From Streptomyces zhihengii (lineage in GTDB: Bacteria > Actinomycetota > Actinomycetes > Streptomycetales > Streptomycetaceae): a stretch of 64,000 nt of DNA. The stretch is from contig NZ_JAFEJA010000002.1 of the NCBI RefSeq assembly GCF_016919245.1, positions 2,296,501 through 2,360,500 on the forward strand, written 5' to 3'. Under the pieces are notes generated by a model. The model saw only the letters and a program-made list of their open reading frames with translations, did not search any database and was not told the DNA's origin. Position numbers and translations under genes: made by a program. Positions 45,934-55,334 of the stretch are shown piece after piece (the stretch's first letter is position 1; each line of letters begins with the position of its first letter).

Positions 45934-48254
45934 CGAGAGAACACACCCCCACCCCTGCCTTCCGGGGCAACCCCTTTCCGGTCAGTGCTGTCGCCCGGCA
46001 CTCGCCCTCGGACGGCCCCGATTTCAGCATCGCCACCCCGGCGGTGCGCCAGGCCCTTGACCATGTCCGCTCCTTCCTCCGCACCTCCGGCGAACAGCCG
46101 GACGCCCCCGGCTCCGGCGGCAGCGGCCATGTGGTCGCCGTGGTCGGCGAGTACGGTACGGGGAAGACCCATCTCACCGTCGAACTGCTCCGCTGGATCG
46201 AGGGCCACGGCGAGGACGCCACGCACACGCTGTACGTCGACGCGCCCTCCGACACCTTCCAGGCTCTCTACAAGGACCGCTTCTTCCCGAAGCTGGACAA
46301 GGACGACGTCCGCCGCCGGGTCACCGAGTACTACGCTGACGTCGTGGCCGAAGAACTGGCCGACTCACCCCTGACCGCGGACGCCGCGAGGATGCTGAAG
46401 GACCGCCGGCTGCACCCACAGGAGGTCGTCCGCCGGCTTGGTCTGAGCGAATCCGCCTTCCTCCAGTCGCTCCAGGCCCGGCTGGGACACATCACCGAGC
46501 ACAGCGACTTCGGCACCGCCCTCGCCCTGTTCCTGCGTCCCGAGTTCGAGGCGGCCGTCTGGGAATGGCTCGCGGGCCACCCCGCCGACCCCGTGCTGAA
46601 GGAGCGCGGCGTCGTGCGCACGATCGACACCGACATCTCGGCCCTTGAGGCCATCGGTGTCTTCGCCTTCCTATACGGCAGGCAGGGACACCGGTTCGTG
46701 CTGGCCGTCGACGAGTTCGAGAAGGTTCTTTCGCGAGGGACGCGCAGCGCGCAGCACGAAGGGTCGGTCCTCGCCTTCAAGAAGCTGCTGGAGGTCTTCG
46801 CACAGACCCGCTCGCTGCTGATTCTCAGCGGGCTCCCGGACTTTATGGAGATCCTGCCCGGGGACGCGCGGCAGCGGATCTCCTGTGTGGTGCGGCCAAC
46901 GGCACTGTCCGCTGAGGACACGCGCGGGTACATCCGGCACGCCCTCGGGCGGAGGGATGGCCCTCCAGGTGGCCACGGCGCGGACCTCGGGCCGTTCAGT
47001 GAGGAGGTGATCGCCTACCTCGTCGAACTCGCCGGGGGGAACGCGCGCAAGGTCATCCGGCTCTGCTATCACGCGTACCAGACCGCGGCGGCGGCCGGGA
47101 CCGACATCACCCGTGCAATGCTCCGGGAAGTGGCGCGGGACCAGTTCGAGGCGTCCTCGCCGCAGGATGTGCGGGCCGAGATCGTGCGGGTCCTCGACAG
47201 CGGTGGCTGGGCTTTCGCACAGGACCACCAATTCGAGACCGCGGGTGAGTCCGGGGACGCCGGTGAGTCCGGCGGGCCCGGGGAGCCCGGGGCGGCGGTG
47301 GTGGACTTCTGGCTGCCGGTGGGCGGGGAGGGCGCCGGCTTGGGGATCGTCCTCAGCCAGTCCATCCTGAACGACGAGGAGGCGCTGAGGGTCGCGGCGC
47401 AGGGCGAGGCGGCGTCCGCGGCAGCGAACGGTCCGTCCTTCGTCGTCCTCGTGGTCAACGGATATCTCGCGGGAAACCTCTCGGAGGTTGTGACCGAACC
47501 CTTCGAGCGCGTCTTCGGCTACGCGCCCCGCCGGTTCCCGGACGATTTCTCCGCGGCGATCAAGGGGTTGATGCAGCGTCTCGAAGCCACCTTCAACGAC
47601 GACCGCATCGCGCTGATCGAGAGCCGGATGAGCCAGCTGATGCGCCAGACGACCGGGGTGCGCAGCTCCCTCGACGAGATCGGCAACCGTCTCACCTCCC
47701 CGGCGCTGCTGGAGCGGGCCGTGACACGGGGCGTGCGGCGAGCGTTCGTGGCGGTGGGGGAGGGGGAACCCTCCGGCGAGGTGCCGCTTCCCCCTGCCAT
47801 CCTCCTGCGGTTCCAGCAGGTCATGACCGAACTGCGCACCTGGCGAGAGATCGGGGAAACCATGATCGATTCGGCCTTCGAGGACGACCACAGGCACTCC
47901 CCGCTCTTCCCGCCGTCCCTTGTAAGAACAATGGGCCTGCTCCATGTGCAGGAAAGGACGCTGACCGCCTTCCGTGACGCCGTCGCCCGTACCTTCGATC
48001 CCGTACTCGACAAGCGCAGGGAGAGCCATGACCGGGACATCGCCCCCCTGTGCCACCGCTACGACCGGCTCACCGAAGACACCCTGGAAGCCTTGGACCA
48101 CGAGGCGTTGGACATGTTGCACGCGAGCGGGGTGAGGAGCGGTCCGGCCCGCCGCTGGCACCGCCGAGAGGCGGACGCCGCGTTCTCCTTGGTGCGCCTC
48201 CTGCGGGACCTCGGCCGCGATGTGTACGAGCTGAGCGAGAACTACCGGTACTGA
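45930..48254 (+). CDS. Large AAA+ ATPase of unknown function (ORC/BrxC-like)
   Basis: A 774-residue protein. AAA core: Walker A GEYGTGKTHLT near residue 73, Walker B FVLAVDEFEKV near 256, sensor-like LLILSGLPDF near 290, and a winged-helix-like lid LAGGNARKVIRLCYHAYQTA near 373. About 370 C-terminal residues have no recognised domain; they include a Gly/Glu/Ser-rich linker near 435-450 and helical segments. The layout recalls ATPases of some anti-phage systems (BREX-type BrxC/BrxD), but no partner nuclease or methylase is present. Translational coupling to the gene before it. Confidence 0.78.
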   Translation: MTREHTPTPAFRGNPFPVSAVARHSPSDGPDFSIATPAVRQALDHVRSFLRTSGEQPDAPGSGGSGHVVAVVGEYGTGKTHLTVELLRWIEGHGEDATHTLYVDAPSDTFQALYKDRFFPKLDKDDVRRRVTEYYADVVAEELADSPLTADAARMLKDRRLHPQEVVRRLGLSESAFLQSLQARLGHITEHSDFGTALALFLRPEFEAAVWEWLAGHPADPVLKERGVVRTIDTDISALEAIGVFAFLYGRQGHRFVLAVDEFEKVLSRGTRSAQHEGSVLAFKKLLEVFAQTRSLLILSGLPDFMEILPGDARQRISCVVRPTALSAEDTRGYIRHALGRRDGPPGGHGADLGPFSEEVIAYLVELAGGNARKVIRLCYHAYQTAAAAGTDITRAMLREVARDQFEASSPQDVRAEIVRVLDSGGWAFAQDHQFETAGESGDAGESGGPGEPGAAVVDFWLPVGGEGAGLGIVLSQSILNDEEALRVAAQGEAASAAANGPSFVVLVVNGYLAGNLSEVVTEPFERVFGYAPRRFPDDFSAAIKGLMQRLEATFNDDRIALIESRMSQLMRQTTGVRSSLDEIGNRLTSPALLERAVTRGVRRAFVAVGEGEPSGEVPLPPAILLRFQQVMTELRTWREIGETMIDSAFEDDHRHSPLFPPSLVRTMGLLHVQERTLTAFRDAVARTFDPVLDKRRESHDRDIAPLCHRYDRLTEDTLEALDHEALDMLHASGVRSGPARRWHRREADAAFSLVRLLRDLGRDVYELSENYRY

Positions 48255-48610
48255 TCACGCGCGTTGCCGACATACTGGGTCCTGATCCTGGCGACGACCT
48301 TCGGTGTGGTGGAGCCGGCCGGGCATACGCCGCCCGAAGGTCTTCGTGCCCTGCCATGATGCTCGGCTGACCGCCTGTGCCGACCAAGCGCTGCCAGGTC
48401 CGGCGGGATGACCCCGTTCTGCCCTGGGCTGACGTGCGTGCCGGGACTTGAGGCGATCGAAGTCTGGCCGATGCGGTCGATGGCGGCCGCCCTTCACCGG
48501 CCCAGACAACGCTTCTGGACTGCCTGCGCGCGCACATCGTCCTGCGGGACAAGCCCGACCACCACGGCACCGCGGGCTGCATACACCGGACGGTGCAGCG
48601 CCCGCATTTG
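48255..48610. other. Intergenic region with one inverted repeat
   Basis: No convincing gene is present. GACCTTCGG (48296-48304) and CCGAAGGTC (48334-48342) form a 9-bp inverted repeat with a 29-nt spacer shortly after the ATPase operon, possibly a transcription end. The rest appears to be remnant sequence. Confidence 0.4.
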
Positions 48611-48640
48611 CCAATTGGTAACTTGTGGGTTACTAATTGG
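48611..48640. promoter_or_regulatory. ArsR-type operator overlapping the start of the arsR-like gene
   Basis: CCAATTGGTAAC and GTTACTAATTGG form a 12-bp inverted repeat with one mismatch and a 6-nt centre. It ends 2 bp before the GTG at 48643, with no ribosome site between, so transcription may be leaderless and repression direct. AT content is high for the region. Confidence 0.65.
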
Positions 48641-48642
48641 GG

Positions 48643-49020
48643 GTGGACCCGTTCATGGCCCTCGCCGACCCCATACGACGTGACCTGCTGCGCGCGCTTG
48701 CCTCCGGCCCCGCCCGGGTGGTCGACCTCGCCTCGCAGCACCCCATCAGCCGTCCCGCGGTGAGCAAGCATCTAAGACTGCTCACCGAGGCCGGCCTCGC
48801 CACCGTCGAGGACCGCGGACGGGAGCGCCACTACGCCCTCGCCCGCGAGGGCCTCGATCCGGTCCGGGATCTGGTAGACGAGCTCAGCGGGCGCCGCCCC
48901 CCGATCCTTGAAAGCGCGTTCGACGCCCTCGATCTCGAAGTACGCAGAGCCGTCCGTGATCGGAGGGGCGATGGCGACGCCGTGCCCGACGGAGAACGAC
49001 CTCAGGAGGAATCCGCATGA
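48643..49020 (+). CDS. ArsR family transcriptional regulator
   Basis: A 125-residue winged-helix protein with VVDLASQHPISRPAVSKHLRL near residue 26 and wing GRERHYALA. No metal-binding cysteines are visible, so it belongs to the group of ArsR proteins paired with SRPBCC (AHSA1) proteins rather than the metal sensors. The start GTG 48643 is directly after a palindrome. It overlaps the next gene by 4 nt. Confidence 0.88.
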   Translation: MDPFMALADPIRRDLLRALASGPARVVDLASQHPISRPAVSKHLRLLTEAGLATVEDRGRERHYALAREGLDPVRDLVDELSGRRPPILESAFDALDLEVRRAVRDRRGDGDAVPDGERPQEESA

Positions 49021-49526
49021 ACAGCACTCCCACCGGCCGCCGCGAGACCATCGACGGCCTGGACAGCATCGCGTTCGACCGCACGTTCCGCGCCGGCATT
49101 GAGGACGTCTGGGCGGCGGTCACCGAGTCGGACCGCCTGGCCCGCTGGATCGGCGCGTGGACCGGTGACCCGGCGTCCGGCGCGGTCGACTTCCGGATGC
49201 TCTTCGAGGGCGACGAGCACCAGGCCGAGGTACTCACCATCAGGGAGTGCCGGCCCCCGCACCGTCTGGTCCTCGTATCGCACGTCCCCGGCCAGGACCA
49301 CAGCTGGCACATGACCCTGACACTCGTGGAACACGACGGCACCACCAGGCTCACCTTCAGCCAGTCCGTGGGCGACGACCCTGCGATGGCGGGTGGAGTG
49401 GGCCCCGGCTGGGACTACTACCTCGACCGCCTCGTCGCCGCCGAGACCGGCGGCGACCCGGCCGAGGTCGACTTTGGCGACTACCACCCGGTCCACGAGA
49501 AGCACTATCTCGAGATGTTCACCTGA
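49017..49526 (+). CDS. SRPBCC/AHSA1-family protein
   Basis: A 169-residue START-like fold protein: FDRTFRAGIEDVWAAVTES at the N-terminus, LARWIGAWTGD, then a long C-terminal helix GPGWDYYLDRLVAAETG. These proteins bind small hydrophobic ligands. It is translationally coupled to the ArsR gene (ATGA), a common streptomycete pairing. Confidence 0.88.
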   Translation: MNSTPTGRRETIDGLDSIAFDRTFRAGIEDVWAAVTESDRLARWIGAWTGDPASGAVDFRMLFEGDEHQAEVLTIRECRPPHRLVLVSHVPGQDHSWHMTLTLVEHDGTTRLTFSQSVGDDPAMAGGVGPGWDYYLDRLVAAETGGDPAEVDFGDYHPVHEKHYLEMFT

Positions 49527-49607
49527 TCGACCGGCGGCCGACCGGGGCGGGCGCACAGTGATCGTCCATACTCTTCCGAGCCTTGGCCCAGGCAACGAAG
49601 GAGCAGC

Positions 49608-51674
49608 ATGCGATCCGAACGCCCGACCCAATCGCCGTCCCCGGCAAGCTCGTTGAGTTCGCTGAGCCCCTCGAGCCGGAGAGGCACGTTACGACCGGCT
49701 GGCGCGTGGCGCGGACGGGTCCGCCGGGCCGGCCGGCTCGCCGTGCTGGGGGCCGCCGGGGTCGCCTTCCTCGGCGGTGCCACCCTCCTGCCTCCGGCAC
49801 CTGCCGCAGCCGCCGGTGTGGCCGCGAAGTCCCGACCCTTCGCGGTCGGCGCCGACGGGTACACCTGCTTCAGGATCCCCTCGATCATCACGACCCGGTC
49901 CGGTGCCCTGCTCGCCTTCGCCGAGGGCCGGGTAGACACCTGCGACGACATAGGCCACAACGACATCGTGGTGAAGAAATCAGTCGACGGTGGGCGGACC
50001 TGGGGCGCGCTGACCGTAGTGGCCGGGGCGGCGGCCGGAGACGACGACGCCCACGGCAACCCCTCGCCCGTAGTGGACGCGGTGACCGGCCGCATCAGCG
50101 TGCTCTACGCCACCAGCGACTGGAAGTTGAAAGAAAACGGGACCCGCGACCGCGGTGTACGGAACCTACGCGTCGTCTCCAGCATCGACGAGGGTGCCGG
50201 TTGGCGCGACGACAGACCGCTCCCTCATCTGAAGGGCGACACCTGGAACTGGGTCTCCACCGGCCCCGGCCACGGCATCCAGCTGACCCGCGGCGCCCAC
50301 CACGGCAGGCTCGTCGTCACCGGCGACCACCGCGACGACCTCGGGACCCCGCTCGACGCGTCGGACGACATCGGAGGAGGCCAGCTGTACTACAGCGACG
50401 ACGGCGGCCTCACCTGGAACCTCGGCGCCCGCCACGCCACCTCCATCAGGAGCACCACCGTGACGGTGACGAACCCGGGCGAGCTCGCGGTCGTGGAACG
50501 CACCGACGGGTCGCTGTACGTGAACGCCCGCAGCAGCGCGGCCTGCGGCTACGACGAGCGCCGGCTCGCGGCGCTCAGCACCGACGGCGGCCAGTCCTTC
50601 TCCGGGCTCTCCGACCCCTCGGTACCCGGCTCGGTCCGCGCACCCTTCGACCGGGTGCCGGTGTCCGTCCTCGACGCCCCGCCCGTGTTCGGCTCCCTGC
50701 TCAGGCTGCCGCCCAAGGACCTCGGCGGCACCCAGGACCGCATACTGTTCTCGGCTCCGTCCCGCTCCGGCGGCAGCGTGTCGGACCGGCAGCAACTCGC
50801 CATCCGCTCGTCCGGCGACGAAGGGACCAACTGGTCGGCCTCCGGCCTGCTGGTCGGCCCCGACCGTGCCGGGTACTCGGACATGAGCCTCATCAGCGCG
50901 GACTCGGTGGCCCTGGTCTACGAGACGGCCGTCAACACCTCGCACGGCAACATCGACTTCACCACCTTCAGCCCGTCCCAGGTCACCGGTGCAACGACCC
51001 AGGTGCGTCTGCCCCGCACCTCGGACCCGGTCGGCGCCTACCGTGACGACGCGGCCGTCCACGGCGGTGCCGCGCTGACTCCCCGCGGCTCCGGCACGGC
51101 CATCGCGCTCGACGGCCAGGACGACCACCTCCGGCTCTCCAGCTGCTCACCCGACCTGGATCTGTCGGCCGGCGACTTCACCGTCACCGCCCACTTCCGG
51201 CACACCGAATCCGGCGGAGCCCAACCCATCTTCTGGGCCTACGGCAACGGAACCGGAGCGCAGCAGGTGTTCCTCAAAGCGGAGCGCGACGCAGCCACGG
51301 GAACCGAGGCCCTCCGCGGTGTGGTCAGCGGGAGCGTCGGATACCTGGAAGCGAGGCTCGACTCCTCCTACCGCGACGGCCAGTGGCACCATGTGGCCCT
51401 CGTCCGCCAGGGCGAGTCGCTGCGCCTGACCGTCGACGGCGCTACGACCGCCATCGCGAGCGGCAGGACCGGGGACGTCAGCCCCGACGGGCCCTACGAC
51501 ATCCACCTCGGGACCCGACCGGACCGCCTGGAGCACTTCGGCGGCGCGATCGACGACGTGCGCCTCTACAACACGGCGCTGGATCCCACCCAGATCAACA
51601 GCGTGCGCGGCGGCTCCCTGACCGAGAGCGAGGCGAACGCCCGCCTCCGGCTGGGATTCACCACCCTCTGGTAG
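49608..51674 (+). CDS. Secreted exo-alpha-sialidase (GH33) with LamG-like C-terminal domain
   Basis: A 688-residue exported enzyme. A long Arg-rich signal region (AGRLAVLGAAGVAFLGGATL near residues 41-60) is followed by the sialidase propeller: FRIP motif YTCFRIPSI near 86, Asp-boxes SVDGGRTWG, SDDGGLTWN, STDGGQSFS and the variant SGDEGTNWS, and catalytic arginine/tyrosine regions around SVALVYETA. Residues about 490-680 form a LamG/concanavalin-like domain (AGDFTVTAHFRHTESGG, GAIDDVRLYNTAL). AAGGAG lies 4 nt before the ATG. Confidence 0.9.
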   Translation: MRSERPTQSPSPASSLSSLSPSSRRGTLRPAGAWRGRVRRAGRLAVLGAAGVAFLGGATLLPPAPAAAAGVAAKSRPFAVGADGYTCFRIPSIITTRSGALLAFAEGRVDTCDDIGHNDIVVKKSVDGGRTWGALTVVAGAAAGDDDAHGNPSPVVDAVTGRISVLYATSDWKLKENGTRDRGVRNLRVVSSIDEGAGWRDDRPLPHLKGDTWNWVSTGPGHGIQLTRGAHHGRLVVTGDHRDDLGTPLDASDDIGGGQLYYSDDGGLTWNLGARHATSIRSTTVTVTNPGELAVVERTDGSLYVNARSSAACGYDERRLAALSTDGGQSFSGLSDPSVPGSVRAPFDRVPVSVLDAPPVFGSLLRLPPKDLGGTQDRILFSAPSRSGGSVSDRQQLAIRSSGDEGTNWSASGLLVGPDRAGYSDMSLISADSVALVYETAVNTSHGNIDFTTFSPSQVTGATTQVRLPRTSDPVGAYRDDAAVHGGAALTPRGSGTAIALDGQDDHLRLSSCSPDLDLSAGDFTVTAHFRHTESGGAQPIFWAYGNGTGAQQVFLKAERDAATGTEALRGVVSGSVGYLEARLDSSYRDGQWHHVALVRQGESLRLTVDGATTAIASGRTGDVSPDGPYDIHLGTRPDRLEHFGGAIDDVRLYNTALDPTQINSVRGGSLTESEANARLRLGFTTLW

Positions 51675-51678
51675 CCCG

Positions 51679-52095
51679 TCAGAAGCCGATGGGCCCGCCG
51701 AAGGTCGTGCGCAGCCATGCCATGCCCTGCCAGTCGCGTTGAGCGGGCCCGTAGCCTTGGTGGAAGACGACCTGCTGCTCGGCGGACAGGCACAGGACCG
51801 CTATTCCCCGACGCGGGGTAGGGAACGGGCTCCGTGGATCGGGTGACTCCTGGACCGCGAAGCCCCATAGAACATGCCCGCAGGTCCGGCGCTTGCAGCG
51901 TCAGGCCGCTGCATTCACCAGTGGTCGGGCGCGCTGCCCACCCACACGGCCGGCCCTCGCTGGTGCGGTCCCAGTGTGGCTCCTCCACCGACGTCTCGTG
52001 CCCGTCGGCCAGGCGGGGTGCATCACCGTCGGCGAGGTATGGCGCGTGACCGCCAAAGACGTTGCCGCGTGCATCGCGTGCTGGCTCCGGACCTC
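51679..52095 (-). pseudogene. N-terminally truncated, frameshifted hypothetical gene
   Basis: On the minus strand a coding stretch (GNVFGGHAPYLADGDAPR, GECSGLTLQAPDL) changes frame near 51875 and continues as GHVLWGFAVQESPDPRSPFP and QRDWQGMAWLRTTFGGPIGF before TGA at 51679. Both parts have clear coding character, but the frame break and the missing N-terminus make it a remnant. I do not recognise the family. Confidence 0.6.
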
Positions 52096-52151
52096 TAGTT
52101 CAGCGTGCTCGACTGACGGGCCGTTCTGGGGATGGGTAGGCTCCGGATCCT

Positions 52152-52475
52152 ATGAGTGTGAAACGGCCCTGGGGCCAGGCCAAGCTTGCGGGCGAGCATG
52201 CGGCTGCGATCGTCGTTCTTGGCGACTTGCTGGTGTGTGCCGCGCTGCTCCTAGCATCCATAGGAGTCATCGGCACGGAGCCAACCACCCGGGAGGAGGA
52301 AACCGCTGCTTGGCAGTCTGCCGGTCAGCTGTACTTCGCCTGGCTCGTCATAGGTGCGACGTCTTTTGCCTTGTTGCGCCTACCGAAAGCTCTGCTCGCT
52401 CACGTGTCGACGATGTTGCTCTCGCCCATGGCCGTGTTCGTGCTGCTGTTGCTGCTCTCGTCTACTTTCGGTTGA
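52152..52475 (+). CDS. Small membrane protein, three helices
   Basis: A 107-residue protein with three hydrophobic segments, about residues 19-41 (AIVVLGDLLVCAALLLASIG), 58-78 and 84-105 (LLSPMAVFVLLLLLSS). No known family. Codon use is less biased than in the island to the left. The start ATG 52152 has no strong ribosome site. Confidence 0.6.
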   Translation: MSVKRPWGQAKLAGEHAAAIVVLGDLLVCAALLLASIGVIGTEPTTREEETAAWQSAGQLYFAWLVIGATSFALLRLPKALLAHVSTMLLSPMAVFVLLLLLSSTFG

Positions 52476-53148
52476 TCCCCGGCGTCCAGACGCGGCTCGA
52501 CGCAGCAGGCCCGGCGATCACAGCCTTCGCAAACCCCGCCACACGACGGCACGCTGCCCTTTACCCAGGTCCGAGAGGGTAATCGGAAGGAGCGATGCCT
52601 CTGCCGCCGATCGGTGAATCCTCTGACGCAGGGCGGGACTGCAAATCGGTCGGTGCAACTCCCGATCATGAAGGATGCGCCGATGACCAGTGAGATGTGA
52701 CCGAGGCGAGAGCAGCGAGACGGACGAGCCTCAGCCGGCGAGGGTGGTGGGTGACCGACTGATCGACGAGCTGGCCTCCCGGGCCTGGGCCGAGGGGCTG
52801 ACATGCCAGCCTCGTCGACGGCGAGACCGCCGCCGGACATACGGACGATGAGGCTGGGCAGCGTCGCGGACAAAGTAGGCAGCCCGGCCGGGCCGTCGGC
52901 GTACTCGGCCAGGTCCGCGTGGTGCGGCCCGACGCGGGTGATCACGGACCGGTCGGCGCAGGCGTGCTGGGTCCAGGCGCTTCGTCGGACGGCCCGCCGT
53001 ATAGCGCCAAGGTGCCGCCGCGGGGCGCCACCATCGGGATATGAACCGGTCTCGGGGCACCGCTGAGACAAGGGGACCACGGTGCGCTGGGGGTCCGTGG
53101 ACCATCGGCCAGGGCCGCCGCGTGCTTCCCCCGCCGCATCGGCAGCCC
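52476..53148. other. Intergenic region with possible gene debris
   Basis: No intact gene. A minus-strand stretch around 52790-52960 (VITRVGPHHADLAEYADG) looks like part of an old coding sequence, but it has neither a defensible start nor conserved domain. Confidence 0.4.
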
Positions 53149-53823
53149 TTATTGGTCTTCGCTACGTGGGGCGGTCATGCCTGGTGGAGGGCATCCTCTG
53201 GTCCTGAGACTGGGGGAGGTGGAACGGCTCCGGGGAGGGGGGAGATGGCGTAGTTCGTTGCCGATGTGTTCGGGTCGTTGCGCGGCGGGATCAGCGGCGG
53301 TGGGGCGGGTGTTATCTGCGGGGGCTGATGCGGGATGGTCGGCGCTAGTCGATCCAGCCGATGGCCGAGCGGGAACATGCGCTTGTGATGGAACATGCAT
53401 GATGTCGCCCAGGTCCTGGCATCTGCCACGCCACCATGGCCAGGCAGGAGGAGCGTGAGGGTCGGGGAGTGTACGTGCCAGGAAGTCGGCGTCGGCATCT
53501 TTGACGGCTGACGCGATTTCCCGGGCTGCTCGTCTGTCGAGAGCGCCGATCGCTCGCTCTATCAGAAGGCGGTCGTCCCAGATGTCGTAGCCGGGTAGAT
53601 GCGGTCTGGGCAGGTAGAGCGGCCATCCTGGACGGTGCACGAAGCCCCGCCAGCATTGGACGGCGTGCTCAAGCGCTTGAACAGGAAGGCCGCGCTCGGC
53701 CTCAAACCGGGCCGCCTGACGACGCGTATGGGGTGAGAACTGTGAGGACCGGCGCCGGTAGTCCCGAAGATGGGACCGGCAGGCAGTGTCTAGACGTAGA
53801 GCAGCCGCCGTTTTGCGGGGCAT
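53149..53823 (-). CDS. Hypothetical protein, probably with an altered C-terminus
   Basis: A 224-codon frame. Residues 1-130 have coding character (FEAERGLPVQALEHAVQCWR, LLIERAIGALDRRAAREIAS, FLARTLPDPHAP), like a family of unnamed streptomycete proteins. After residue 130 the sequence becomes low-complexity Pro/Ser/Arg-rich and is probably no longer native. The ribosome site before ATG 53823 is weak. Confidence 0.4.
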   Translation of the reverse strand: MPRKTAAALRLDTACRSHLRDYRRRSSQFSPHTRRQAARFEAERGLPVQALEHAVQCWRGFVHRPGWPLYLPRPHLPGYDIWDDRLLIERAIGALDRRAAREIASAVKDADADFLARTLPDPHAPPAWPWWRGRCQDLGDIMHVPSQAHVPARPSAGSTSADHPASAPADNTRPTAADPAAQRPEHIGNELRHLPPPRSRSTSPSLRTRGCPPPGMTAPRSEDQ

Positions 53824-54039
53824 GACTCTTCTTTCGAATGGCGATCTCGACAGTCCACTCTACCTCTGATCTTGGCCGGTGCTCGCCCTTCAGGGCGGGG
53901 GCGAAGGCCTTCCCTGACCGGAGGCGCGGAGCGCCGGAGTTCTCTGCGGCCTGCTGTACCAGCATCGTGCCCTGCGTGAACGTCGTCCCGGGGATGGCCC
54001 TGTACGGCCGGACTCCGCACATCCGCCACCCCACCCCTG

Positions 54040-54180
54040 AAACGGCTCACCGGAGGACCTCCGGTGTCCGCGATCTGATCGGGCCGCCCGGCCCGGGGTG
54101 GTTCTTGATCTTGTCGAAGGCGAGCTCGATCTCCCAGCGTTCCTGTCCGATGGGTTGGATGCGGGGTCGTGCTTGCTGCC
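54040..54180 (-). pseudogene. IS4-type transposase C-terminal fragment
   Basis: The minus strand reads QERWEIELAFDKIKNHPGPG followed by GPIRSRTPEVLR and a stop, matching the ERWEIE-x-AFDELK / LRS-x-TPE signature around the catalytic glutamate of IS4 family transposases. The rest of the gene is gone. Confidence 0.65.
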
Positions 54181-54264
54181 AGGACGGCGGTCAGCGCTTC
54201 GACAGCGCGTGCCTGGTGGGGAGGAATGGTGATGCGACCGATGATGCGCAGCGCCCGGGGTGCG

Positions 54265-54888
54265 ATGATCGGCTCCGTGGAGCGCTACACGGCTGAACAG
54301 ATCCAGGTATTCAGCTTCGAGGAGCACGTGCGGGCGCGTCCTGCGATGTACTTCCGGGTCGCCCGGGAAAGTCCTGAGCTGCCGACAGAAATTCTTCAGC
54401 AGGTGGTGTGGGACGCGCTGCATCACCGCGACGGTACGCATGGCCAGGTCAGAGTGGAGATCGAATCGGACCTGGTCTTCAGCGTGGAGGATGACCAGCG
54501 CCGCCCTGGCGACGAGCAGGGAAAGCCTCTCCCTGGATTCTTTGGATCCCTCCTCGACGAGGAGCGATGGGCGCCCGCAACGGCCGCGGCCCTCAGCGTC
54601 CGTACCGTTGTTGAGGTGCGGCTGGACGGGCGAGGCTTCCGCCAGGAACTGGCCGGGGCGCTGTCGGCGGGTGACTGGGAGGAGTTCGCCACATCCAAGC
54701 CCTCCGGTACACGGACCACATTCCAGCTGGACCCGTCGTACTGCGGCCCCGACGAGGCCATCGCCTGGTCGTTGCGCCCGGAGGATCTGCACGGCCGGGA
54801 ATGCGACGCGAACCCTTCGCCGGTGACCTTCTCTGTTCACGACATTCACGACCTGCGCGCAGAAGCTGAGAACTCAGCTGGCGAGTAG
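54265..54888 (+). CDS. GHKL/GyrB-like small protein
   Basis: A 207-residue protein whose N-terminus (FEEHVRARPAMYFRVA, EILQQVVWDALHH) matches the start of the DNA gyrase B/ParE ATPase domain (V-R-x-RPxMYI, then the helix of the Bergerat fold). The conserved Glu/Asn pair of that helix (normally E-xxDNAxDE) is altered, so ATPase activity is doubtful. The rest is unrecognised. It sits between two transposase remnants and overlaps the edge of the next one. Confidence 0.55.
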   Translation: MIGSVERYTAEQIQVFSFEEHVRARPAMYFRVARESPELPTEILQQVVWDALHHRDGTHGQVRVEIESDLVFSVEDDQRRPGDEQGKPLPGFFGSLLDEERWAPATAAALSVRTVVEVRLDGRGFRQELAGALSAGDWEEFATSKPSGTRTTFQLDPSYCGPDEAIAWSLRPEDLHGRECDANPSPVTFSVHDIHDLRAEAENSAGE

Positions 54889-55270
54889 GACTCCCTTCCG
54901 AGGTACGCAAAGCTGGCATGGCCGCACATCTGGCGCTTGATCGTTTTGATCCGGTTGGCGTGGTCTTCGACGACGCCGGAGCTCCACGGCAGTGTCAGGC
55001 CGACGGTTACGGCGGCGAGATCGCGGTCGAGGCCGTTGGCGAAGGCCTGGAGGTTGGGCAGGTCGGTGGCGCGGACCGCTTTGATCCCCTGCGGGAGCCG
55101 GTCGCCCTGGAGTGCGATGATCATCCTCCCGGACGTCTGGACATGACTGGCGAGAGCGTCCAGTTCAGGGCAGTGCGCGAGCACTGACTTCAGCTTGAGT
55201 CGTTCGCTCTCCGGCAGGGCTTCCGGGTGGGTCAGGATCCACCCGGCGACGGTCCGCGGCGATGGCGGTC
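54880..55270 (-). pseudogene. ISL3-type transposase C-terminal fragment
   Basis: About 130 residues on the minus strand match the end of ISL3 transposases: WILTHPEALPESERLKLKSV, LAHCPELDALASHVQ, NLQAFANGLDRDLAAVTVGL and SSGVVEDHANRIKTIKRQM. The N-terminal zinc finger and DDE residues upstream are missing. Confidence 0.75.
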
Positions 55271-55334
55271 GGGCAGCCGGTGCGGCCGGGATGGTGCGAA
55301 CGGCTGGAGGTAGGCGCGGACAGCGCACCCGCCC

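Noticed and set aside
44087..48254. A BREX system
   Set aside because: Only the ATPase layout is reminiscent; no BrxL, PglX methylase, PglZ or BrxA/B homologues are present.
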